NCBI GenBank assembly: GCA_021776755.1
Contig: JAJFFI010000487.1
Coordinates: 1-9,922 of the forward strand
DNA length: 9,922 nucleotides
From: Alphaproteobacteria bacterium
GTDB lineage: Bacteria > Pseudomonadota > Alphaproteobacteria > JAJFFI01
Reading direction: 5' to 3'
A model generated the notes under the pieces. It was not told where the DNA came from. It was given only the letters and a program-made list of their open reading frames with translations, and ran no database searches. Both the position numbers and the translations under genes were made by a program. Position 1 is the stretch's first letter. Each line of letters opens with the position of its first letter. Shown one piece after another: positions 1 through 5,473 of this stretch.

Positions 1-344
1 GCTATGGTCTTGCCGACGTCGAGACCGCTGCCGCCGCCGAACGCGATCACGCCGTCATGCTTGCCGGCCTTGTAGGCGGCGATGCCATCGTGGACGTTTA
101 CCATCACCGGGTTCGGCTTGAAGTCGGAAAACACTTTCGCCTTGAGCCCGCCGGCCGCCACCGCATCCATGACGCCCGCGACCATGGCGCTCTCGCCGAG
201 CCCGCGGTCGGTCACCAGCAAGGGCCGCTTCATGCCGAGGGCTGAGCATTGCCCGGCCAGTTCGGAAATCCGCCCGGCGCCGAACAGGACATCGGTCGGG
301 TAGCGCCAGTGGCCGGTCAGGACCGTCTCGGGATTTGAACTCAT
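1..344 (-). CDS. Iron-containing alcohol dehydrogenase, N-terminal part (cut by window edge)
   Basis: The first 114 residues of a group III (iron-type) alcohol dehydrogenase are visible; the rest lies beyond base 1. These enzymes interconvert alcohols and aldehydes or ketones in the cytoplasm with NAD(P) and a divalent metal. The visible part has the family's opening, with a beta-strand and FGAGR near residues 20-25, then PLLVTDRG at 41-48. The dinucleotide-binding motif GGGSGLDVGK is at 103-112. The metal-binding His/Asp residues lie in the missing C-terminal half. The ATG at 342-344 overlaps the TGA of the upstream aldehyde dehydrogenase (ATGA). A good AGGAG (plus 350-354) sits 5 bases before it, so translation is probably coupled. 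The neighbours suggest it oxidises an alcohol to the aldehyde used by the ALDH, or works in reverse like 4-hydroxybutyrate dehydrogenase. The substrate is unknown. Confidence 0.9.
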   Translation of the reverse strand, partial: MSSNPETVLTGHWRYPTDVLFGAGRISELAGQCSALGMKRPLLVTDRGLGESAMVAGVMDAVAAGGLKAKVFSDFKPNPVMVNVHDGIAAYKAGKHDGVIAFGGGSGLDVGKTI

Positions 345-1744
345 TCTGGCTCCTGCAGGGCGGTCTTGAGATGGAACGACTTGGGCCGGGTCAGCGCGTC
401 ATAGCCGACAGTCGAAAGCGTGCAACCGCGCCCGGAATTCTTCACGCCCGTCCACGCCAGCGCCGGGTCGAGATAATCGCACCGGTTCATGAACCAGGTG
501 CCCGTCTCGACCGCTTCACCGATGCGGATCGCAGCTTCTTCATCGGACGTAAACACGGCGGCGGTCAAGCCGAACGCGCTGTCGTTCATCAGGCCCACCG
601 CCTCGTCATCGCTTTCGACCCGCATGATGCCGACCACCGGGCCAAAGCTCTCCTCGGTCATGATGGGCATCGTGTGATCGACTCCGGTCAGGATCTGCGG
701 CGCCATATAAGCACTGCCGGGCGCATCGGCCTCGAACGCGCCTGGATCGATATGGGCTTTCGCACCTGCCGCGACGGCGTCGGCAATCTGCCCGCGCACG
801 AAGTCGGCGGCGGCAGGGCGCACCATCGGGCCGAGCGTGGTGCTGGGCTCAAGCGGGTTGCCAAGCACATAGTCCCGGGTCAGGGCGGCCGCCTCCTCGA
901 CGAACCGGTCGTACACATCGCCGTGGACATAGATCCGTTCGATACCGCAGCAGGACTGCCCGGAGTTGAAGAACGCGCCGTCGACCAGGGTCGCCACCGC
1001 ATGATCTAGGTCGGCGTCGGCCCGCACATAGGCCGGGTCCTTGCCACCAAGCTCGAGCCCGGTGCCGATGAAGCGCTTCGACGCCGCGGCCTGGATTGCG
1101 TGGCCGCCGGGGACCGAGCCGGTGAAGGCGACGAAGTCTATTCCGTCGTCCCTGATCAGCCGTCCGGTCGCGGCATGGCTCGCATGAATAAACTGGAAAA
1201 CGCCTTCAGGCAGCCCGGTTGCGGCAAATGCCTCGGCGATGCGCTCGGCGCAGAGCGGCGTCTGGTGCGAGTGTTTGAGGATCACGGCATTGCCCGCCAT
1301 CACCGCGGGAACGATAGAATTGACGGCCGTCAGATAGGGAAAATTCCACGGCGCGATCACCAGGACGACACCAAGCGGCGCCCGCCGGATGAACCGCGTG
1401 AATCCGTCCTTTGGACCCGCGTCGATATCCGCAAGCGCGGCCTCCGCGATCCCGATCATATGCCGCGCGCGCTCCTCGAACCCGGCGACCTCGCCGGGCG
1501 CCTGGCCGGCGGGCCGTCCCATCTGCCACGAAATCTCCGGCGCGATCTCGTCCTTCCGCGCGACAAAGGCATCCACCATTGCCGAGCACACCCGTGCTCG
1601 CTCCGCGACATGCACATCCCGCCAGGCCCGCTGCGCCGTACCGGCCCGCGCCAAGATGACCTCGATATCGGCGTCCGTCGCCAGCGGCCGCTCGACATAA
1701 ACCGAGCCGTCGACAGGTGAGATGCATTTAAGAGTGTCGGTCAT
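341..1744 (-). CDS. NAD(P)-dependent aldehyde dehydrogenase
   Basis: This 467-residue protein is a complete aldehyde dehydrogenase, which oxidises an aldehyde to a carboxylic acid in the cytoplasm. All core motifs are present: PWNFP at 132-136 with the oxyanion Asn134, cofactor-binding Lys157 in ILKHS, FTGS at 207-210, general base Glu231 in ELGGK, nucleophile Cys265 in GQSC, and EESFGP at 364-369 whose Glu365 and Phe367 contact the nicotinamide ribose. A second cysteine, Cys266, follows the nucleophile directly. At 467 residues it is shorter than PuuC/BetB-type enzymes (about 490-500), closer to the succinate-semialdehyde or lactaldehyde dehydrogenase-like branch. It follows the glutamine-synthetase-like gene after a 122-base gap holding a repeat, and overlaps the alcohol dehydrogenase by ATGA. 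No convincing Shine-Dalgarno precedes the ATG. In context it probably oxidises a gamma-glutamylated amino aldehyde; this is inference. Confidence 0.93.
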   Translation of the reverse strand: MTDTLKCISPVDGSVYVERPLATDADIEVILARAGTAQRAWRDVHVAERARVCSAMVDAFVARKDEIAPEISWQMGRPAGQAPGEVAGFEERARHMIGIAEAALADIDAGPKDGFTRFIRRAPLGVVLVIAPWNFPYLTAVNSIVPAVMAGNAVILKHSHQTPLCAERIAEAFAATGLPEGVFQFIHASHAATGRLIRDDGIDFVAFTGSVPGGHAIQAAASKRFIGTGLELGGKDPAYVRADADLDHAVATLVDGAFFNSGQSCCGIERIYVHGDVYDRFVEEAAALTRDYVLGNPLEPSTTLGPMVRPAAADFVRGQIADAVAAGAKAHIDPGAFEADAPGSAYMAPQILTGVDHTMPIMTEESFGPVVGIMRVESDDEAVGLMNDSAFGLTAAVFTSDEEAAIRIGEAVETGTWFMNRCDYLDPALAWTGVKNSGRGCTLSTVGYDALTRPKSFHLKTALQEPE

Positions 1745-1786
1745 GTCGGGTCCGGATTGTGGAGTTGGAACACGGTCGCGGCGGTC

Positions 1787-1852
1787 TCATGCTTCGACAA
1801 GCTCAGCATGAGGGCTTTTTATTTGCCTCATCCTGAGCTTGTCGAAGGATGA
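1787..1852. repeat. Intergenic inverted repeat of paired CTTCGACAAGCTCAG hairpin units
   Basis: Two 27-base arms (1787-1813 and 1826-1852) face each other across a 12-base spacer containing a T5 run. The arms are complementary at 25 of 27 positions. Each also folds on itself: CATGCT/AGCATG (1788-1793 with 1805-1810) on the left and CATCCT/AGGATG (1830-1835 with 1844-1849 region) on the right. The unit resembles a short palindromic repeat frequent between genes of alphaproteobacteria. It fills the gap between the ligase and aldehyde dehydrogenase genes. It may terminate, stabilise or process the transcript, but no T run follows a stem on the minus strand, so a classical terminator is not supported. 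Confidence 0.75.
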
Positions 1853-1866
1853 CCGTAACCGCGCCC

Positions 1867-3243
1867 TTAGATAATTTCGAAATACCGCTCCATCTCCCAG
1901 TCGGTGATGTGCTTGCGGAACTCGGCTTCCTCCCATTCCCGGGAGGTGGCGAAATGGTCGACAAAGTCGGCACCGAACAGGTCCTTCGCGGCCTCGGACT
2001 TCCGCAGCCGGCCGGCCGCCTCGGTCAGGGTCTTTGGCAGCTGCTGTTTTTTCGGGTAGCTCCGGTCGTAGGCGTTGCCCACGATCGGCTCGGTCGGCTC
2101 GACGTGGTTCTCGATGCCCCAGAGCCCGGTTCCGATGGCGGCGGCAAGCGCGAGATAGGGGTTGGCGTCGGCCGGCGCGATGCGGTACTCGACGCGTTGG
2201 CTCTTTTCGCTGCCCGGAATGACCCGCAGCGCCGTGGTGCGGTTCTCGACCGCCCAGGTCGCATCCGTCGGCGCCCAGAAACCGGGGATCAGCCGCGAAA
2301 AGGCATTTACCGTCGAGGCCACCATCGACAGCGTTTCCGGCAGCAGCGCCTGCTGGCCTCCGACGAAATGACGCATGGTCTCCGACATGCGGTGCTCGCC
2401 GTCCGCGTCGTGGAAGGCGGACGCACCATCCCGCCACAGCGAGATATGGATATGCCCGCTCTGGCCCGGCCAGTCCCCCGACCACTTGGCCATGAAGGTC
2501 GCGATGCGGTCGAGCTTCTGGGCGTAGACCTTGGCAAATGTCTTGAACAGCGCCGCCCGGTCGCCGGCCGCGAGCGCCTCGCTGACGGTGATCGCGCCCT
2601 CGAGCACACCCGGGCCGGTTTCCTCGTGGAGGCCTTCGAGGGGCATGTCCATCGCCTCGCAGAGCTCGAGCAGGCCCTGGTAGAACTCGGAATGCGTGGT
2701 CGCGCGGATCAGCGAGTACCCGAAAAAGCCCGGCGCCATCGGCGTGAGATTGCGGTAGCCCTTTTCGCGCACCGAGGCCGGGGTCTCGTCGAAGACGAAG
2801 AATTCGTATTCGAGCCCCGCCATGACGTCAAAGCCCATGTCCCGCGCCCGGTCCAGCACCCGGCGGAGCGTGCCGCGCGGACAGACCGCCTCGGCGCCGT
2901 CTGCGAACTCGCCGAGGAAAAACAGCATGTTGTCTTCGAGCGGCAGGTCGCGGCAGGTCTCGGGCAGGATCCGCACCGGGGCATCCGGATAGCCGGTATG
3001 CCAGCCGGTATATTTCACGCCCGGATTTTCATAGAGCTGGTCCTTGCTGTCCCAGCCCAGCACCACGTCACAAAACCCGAAGCCCTTGTCGAGTGCGGAG
3101 AAGAACTTTTCGCGCGCCATGTATTTGCCGCGCATCACGCCGTCCATGTCGACGACGCCCACCTTGACGTGGCTGAGCCCGCGCTCCTCGACGATCCGGC
3201 GGGCGTCCGCCACCGACTTCACTTCACGCGCCTCGAGCGTCAT
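1867..3243 (-). CDS. Glutamine synthetase family protein, probable gamma-glutamyl amine/amide ligase (PuuA-like)
   Basis: This 458-residue cytoplasmic enzyme has the glutamine synthetase fold and probably joins glutamate to ammonia or an amine using ATP. Visible features: an N-terminal beta-grasp region with VDMDGVMRGK at 31-40, metal-binding Glu145 and Glu147 in GLEYEFF, HEETGPGVLEG at 206-216 (Glu215 a likely metal ligand), the HIHISLW motif at 264-270, the nucleotide/glutamate loop ENRTTALRVIPG at 333-344, EYR at 352-354, and NPYLALAA at 361-368. The last is typical of GlnA3/GlnA4/PuuA/IpuC-type ligases rather than housekeeping GlnA. An ALDH and an alcohol dehydrogenase downstream favour an amine-catabolic role over nitrogen assimilation. 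The ATG at 3241-3243 is chosen because GGGGGAGAGG lies just upstream; a GTG at 3318 would add 25 low-complexity residues without family resemblance. The substrate amine cannot be deduced. Confidence 0.9.
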   Translation of the reverse strand: MTLEAREVKSVADARRIVEERGLSHVKVGVVDMDGVMRGKYMAREKFFSALDKGFGFCDVVLGWDSKDQLYENPGVKYTGWHTGYPDAPVRILPETCRDLPLEDNMLFFLGEFADGAEAVCPRGTLRRVLDRARDMGFDVMAGLEYEFFVFDETPASVREKGYRNLTPMAPGFFGYSLIRATTHSEFYQGLLELCEAMDMPLEGLHEETGPGVLEGAITVSEALAAGDRAALFKTFAKVYAQKLDRIATFMAKWSGDWPGQSGHIHISLWRDGASAFHDADGEHRMSETMRHFVGGQQALLPETLSMVASTVNAFSRLIPGFWAPTDATWAVENRTTALRVIPGSEKSQRVEYRIAPADANPYLALAAAIGTGLWGIENHVEPTEPIVGNAYDRSYPKKQQLPKTLTEAAGRLRKSEAAKDLFGADFVDHFATSREWEEAEFRKHITDWEMERYFEII

Positions 3244-3250
3244 GCCACCT

Positions 3251-3303
3251 CTCCCCCGCTGTCCCGGCCAACCTTGGCGTCGAGCGGCATCATAACGGGG
3301 GAG
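3251..3303 (-). promoter_or_regulatory. Leader inverted repeat overlapping the ligase ribosome binding site
   Basis: CTCCCCCG and CGGGGGAG form a perfect 8-bp G/C-rich stem (3251-3258 with 3296-3303) closing a 37-base loop. In the minus-strand transcript the second arm contains most of the purine-rich Shine-Dalgarno stretch seven bases before the ligase ATG. The loop holds a small palindrome, GCCAA-CC-TTGGC (3267-3278). If transcribed, the structure could limit translation initiation. A possible -10 (TATGAT, minus strand, plus 3289-3294) lies inside the loop; initiation from it would exclude the distal arm. No good -35 was found. Confidence 0.35.
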
Positions 3304-3341
3304 TCGAGGGCCGGACACTCTGAAACGAGACCGGTTTTTCT

Positions 3342-3794
3342 TCAGTCCGCCTCGCCACGGATGCGGTCGAGGTCCCGGTGCAGGCCGGCGAGGACGGCGA
3401 GAGCGGTCTCAAGGTCCGCCAATGAGTGATTCTCCGCCAGGTCCTTTAGCGCCCCCGCCTCGCGCGAACGCATGGTGGCGAAGGCCCGCGTTCCCTTCGG
3501 CGTGAGGTCCAGCAACTGCGAGCGCTTGTGCGCGGGATTGTCGGCGAAGACCGCGAAACCATCGGCCACCAGGGCGTCGGCGCTGACCTGGATATGCTGG
3601 CGGGTGACGCCCTTGGCGCGGGCGATTTGCGGCACTGTCTGCGGGCCGCCCTCTGCCAGCGACTCGATGACCGCCCGGAGCGAGGCCGTGACCCCGAGGT
3701 CCGCGTGCATGGCATCCGCCACCGCCTTCAGGCGGTTGAAGCAGGCACGAACCTCGCGGGTCACACTGTGAAGCGTTTCGGCCTTCGATGTCAT
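3342..3794 (-). CDS. MarR family transcriptional regulator
   Basis: This 150-residue protein is a winged-helix MarR-type regulator, typically a dimer that binds a palindromic operator and is released by a small ligand. An N-terminal dimerisation helix spans about 8-30. The helix-turn-helix is at about 53-77 (TVPQIARAKGVTRQHIQVSADAL), the wing at 83-101 with Asp85 and Arg91 in the usual D-x5-R arrangement and LTPKG at 97-101, and the C-terminal dimerisation helices at 103-145. Its ATG (3792-3794) overlaps the TGA of the upstream hydroxylase gene as ATGA, and GGAG lies five bases before it, so the two are very likely co-translated. The twin palindromes at 4655-4697, upstream of this operon, are its most likely binding sites, giving autoregulation and control of the hydroxylase. 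The ligand is unknown. Confidence 0.92.
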   Translation of the reverse strand: MTSKAETLHSVTREVRACFNRLKAVADAMHADLGVTASLRAVIESLAEGGPQTVPQIARAKGVTRQHIQVSADALVADGFAVFADNPAHKRSQLLDLTPKGTRAFATMRSREAGALKDLAENHSLADLETALAVLAGLHRDLDRIRGEAD

Positions 3795-4633
3795 CCTGTC
3801 TCCTGCGCCGGTTCAGATACGGTCGTCCGGGTCCGCCGAAACGGTTCCCGCAGCATCCCCCAGAGCGACCGGCTGCGGGGTCCGGTACATTCCGCGAGCC
3901 CGATCCGCATCGCCTCCAGCCGCGCCGGGTCCGGGGACCGGTAGGTTCCGAAAATACGGTCCCAGACGGAAAACGTCGCCCCGAAATTGCTGTCGGTCTC
4001 GGGTTGCCAGTCCGAATGATGGACCCTGTGCATGGCCGGCGTCACCAGAAAGAGGCGCAGCGTGCGGTCGAGTCCGGCCGGCAGCCGCAAACTTGTGTGC
4101 GTAAAGACCGCCATTGCCGCATCAAACAGCTCGTAGGCCATCAAGCCCGCCGGCGACAGGCCGAGGCCCCAGGCTGCCACCAGCATGACGGGGGTGGCGA
4201 CGAGGAATTCCAGCGGGTGAAACCGCACGGTTGTGCTGATGTCGAGCACTTCGTCGCTGTGATGCACCCGGTGGACTCGCCACAGAACCGGCACCTTGTG
4301 CATCGCCACATGAACGCCCCAGGACAACAGGCTGCGCAGAGCGATCGTGACGGCGAACGCGGTCAGGGGGCTTGCGCCGGCCATATTCAGCAGACCCGCG
4401 CCGTTCTCCCGCGCGAGATCGGCCATCAGGACGCCGGTCACCGGAATCGCACCCAGAACGACGATGTTCAGCGCCGTCATCGCAAAATTTGCGGGCCACC
4501 GGCCACGGCGATTTGCAGGGGCATACCGCGCCGCCCATATTTCGGCGCAGCCGAGACTGAGCAAGACGCCAAAAAACACGCCGTATTGCAGCGGTTCGAA
4601 CGAGACACGCAGAAAATCTTCAAAGGCAGGCAT
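3791..4633 (-). CDS. Sterol desaturase / fatty acid hydroxylase superfamily membrane protein
   Basis: This 280-residue integral membrane protein carries the histidine clusters of the di-iron sterol desaturase/fatty acid hydroxylase superfamily, which use O2 to hydroxylate or desaturate lipids and related substrates. Counting from the ATG, the boxes are His108-x3-His112, His121-x2-His124-His125 (HRVHH), FHPLEF with His139, FTHTS with His179, and His202-x2-His205-His206 (HRVHHSD), followed by DSNFG and WDRIFGTY. Hydrophobic segments lie near 12-30, 49-72, 90-107 and 143-162. An ATG (4631-4633) and a GTG one codon upstream (4634-4636) are both possible. AAGGA eight bases before the ATG suits the ATG slightly better. 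The gene is first in an operon with the MarR regulator and lies under a palindrome-rich promoter. The substrate is unknown; a membrane or hopanoid lipid, carotenoid or foreign hydrophobic compound are all possible. Confidence 0.9.
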   Translation of the reverse strand: MPAFEDFLRVSFEPLQYGVFFGVLLSLGCAEIWAARYAPANRRGRWPANFAMTALNIVVLGAIPVTGVLMADLARENGAGLLNMAGASPLTAFAVTIALRSLLSWGVHVAMHKVPVLWRVHRVHHSDEVLDISTTVRFHPLEFLVATPVMLVAAWGLGLSPAGLMAYELFDAAMAVFTHTSLRLPAGLDRTLRLFLVTPAMHRVHHSDWQPETDSNFGATFSVWDRIFGTYRSPDPARLEAMRIGLAECTGPRSRSLWGMLREPFRRTRTTVSEPAQETG

Positions 4634-4654
4634 CACGGAGTTCCTTTCCTAAAG

Positions 4655-4671
4655 TGACAACTATATTGTCA
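4655..4671. promoter_or_regulatory. Operator-like palindrome I (TGACAA-N5-TTGTCA)
   Basis: A perfect 6+6-bp inverted repeat around CTATA, 17 bp in all, lies 21 bp upstream of the hydroxylase ATG. It covers a possible -10 (TATAGT, minus strand). Its length and symmetry are typical of MarR-family operators, and a MarR gene is in the operon downstream. Confidence 0.65.
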
Positions 4672-4689
4672 AATATGACATGACAACAA
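4660..4689 (-). promoter_or_regulatory. Candidate promoter for the hydroxylase-MarR operon
   Basis: On the minus strand TTGTTG (plus 4684-4689) and TATAGT (plus 4660-4665) are separated by 18 bp. The -10 matches consensus at 5 of 6 positions; the -35 is weak. The start would lie near 4653, giving a leader of about 20 bases. Palindrome I overlaps the -10 and palindrome II the -35, so repressor binding would block it. Confidence 0.35.
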
Positions 4690-4704
4690 GATTGTCAATA
4701 CTAG
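4675..4704 (+). promoter_or_regulatory. Weak candidate promoter towards the DUF1989 gene
   Basis: ATGACA (4675-4680) matches the -35 consensus at 5 of 6 positions. The best facing -10 after 18 bp is TACTAG (4699-4704), only a partial match. The spacer contains the whole of palindrome II. If real, it would place the DUF1989 gene under the same regulator, with a leader of about 110 bases. Confidence 0.2.
4681..4697. promoter_or_regulatory. Operator-like palindrome II (TGACAA-N5-TTGTCA)
   Basis: This second perfect copy has the same arms as palindrome I around a different spacer, CAAGA. It starts 26 bp from the first copy, about two and a half helical turns. Between the copies an extra TGACA half-site (4676-4680) makes a TGTCA-N4-TGACA pair with the right arm of palindrome I. 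Conserved arms with a free spacer are what a protein-binding site would show. Confidence 0.65.
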
Positions 4705-4820
4705 ATCGTGCGCGAAGGACTGTCTGCGGCAACCTCTGTTCCGCGTCGCTGCGACCTGCTAGAAACAACTCCTTCGTCAGGGGGATGTCCGGCAGGTAGG
4801 GGGCAAACAGGAGACTGGCG

Positions 4821-5453
4821 ATGAACGACATGAGCGGCAGGATCGCGGGGGCGATCCGGATCGACGAGACGGTTCCGGCGGGCAGACCCTGGTCGGGCCA
4901 GGTGCGTCGCGGCGAGCATCTGCGGATCATCGATCTCGCGGGCCGGCAGGGCGTCGACTTTCTCTGTTACAATGCGAACAATCCCGGCGAGCGCTATCAC
5001 GCGCCCAATACGCTCAAAGCCAGCCGCACGCTGCTGCTAAGCGAGGGGCATGTGCTGTATTCGGATGAGGCGCGCCCGATCTTCACGATCACCGAAGACA
5101 CCGCGGGCGGACACGATACCATCGGCGGCTGCTGTTCCGCGCCGTCGAACGAAATGCTCTACGGCGTGACGGGCGTGCCCGGCTGCCGCGAGAATTTCCT
5201 CGCAGCCCTCCGCGAGCACGGCATGACCCGCCGCGACATCGTCCCGAACATCAATTTCTTCTGCAACGTGCCGGTCACCGCCGACCGCGAACTTGCCAAC
5301 ACCGTCTTCGTCGCCGGCAAGTCAAACCCCGGCGACCATGTCGAACTCCGGGCCGAAATGGACGCGCTCGCCGTCATCTCCAACTGCCCGCAGGTCAACA
5401 ACCCCTGCAACGAGGGCACGCCGACCGATATTCGTGTCGTGGTGTGGGGGTGA
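4821..5453 (+). CDS. DUF1989 protein (urea carboxylase-associated / carboxyguanidine deiminase family)
   Basis: This 210-residue cytoplasmic protein belongs to DUF1989. The family includes the two subunits (UAAP1/UAAP2, CgdA/CgdB) of carboxyguanidine deiminase, which acts after guanidine carboxylation. Family features seen: an N-terminal strand region with VPAG at 18-21, GRQGVDFLCYN at 41-51, a probable metal-site region HDTIGGCCS at 98-106, NINFFCNVPV at 143-152, and the terminal cysteine-rich stretch NCPQVNNPCN at 188-197. AGGAG (4809-4813) seven bases before the ATG supports the start. It is the only plus-strand gene in the window, divergent from the hydroxylase-MarR operon and convergent with the chemotaxis gene, 20 bp from it. 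No partner subunit or urea carboxylase is present, so a guanidine role is uncertain; stand-alone members of this family lack an established function as far as I know. Confidence 0.88.
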   Translation: MNDMSGRIAGAIRIDETVPAGRPWSGQVRRGEHLRIIDLAGRQGVDFLCYNANNPGERYHAPNTLKASRTLLLSEGHVLYSDEARPIFTITEDTAGGHDTIGGCCSAPSNEMLYGVTGVPGCRENFLAALREHGMTRRDIVPNINFFCNVPVTADRELANTVFVAGKSNPGDHVELRAEMDALAVISNCPQVNNPCNEGTPTDIRVVVWG

Positions 5454-5473
5454 TCCGGCGTCGAGCCACCGGC

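Noticed and set aside
1814..1825. T5 run in the loop of the intergenic repeat as an intrinsic terminator
   Set aside because: The run lies on the plus strand inside the loop, not after a stem, while the flanking genes are transcribed from the minus strand.
3244..3318. Upstream GTG start for the ligase gene at 3318
   Set aside because: It adds 25 Arg/Gly/Pro-rich residues that do not resemble the family, whereas the ATG at 3243 has a purine-rich site just upstream.
1849..3429. Long plus-strand open frame of 526 codons opposite the ligase gene
   Set aside because: It is the shadow of a confidently recognised glutamine-synthetase-like gene in GC-rich DNA. Its translation is rich in Arg, Gly and His and shows no family motif.
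3788..4657. Plus-strand open frame of 289 codons opposite the hydroxylase
   Set aside because: The minus-strand frame has the full set of histidine boxes; the plus frame has no recognisable motif and would overlap the operator region.
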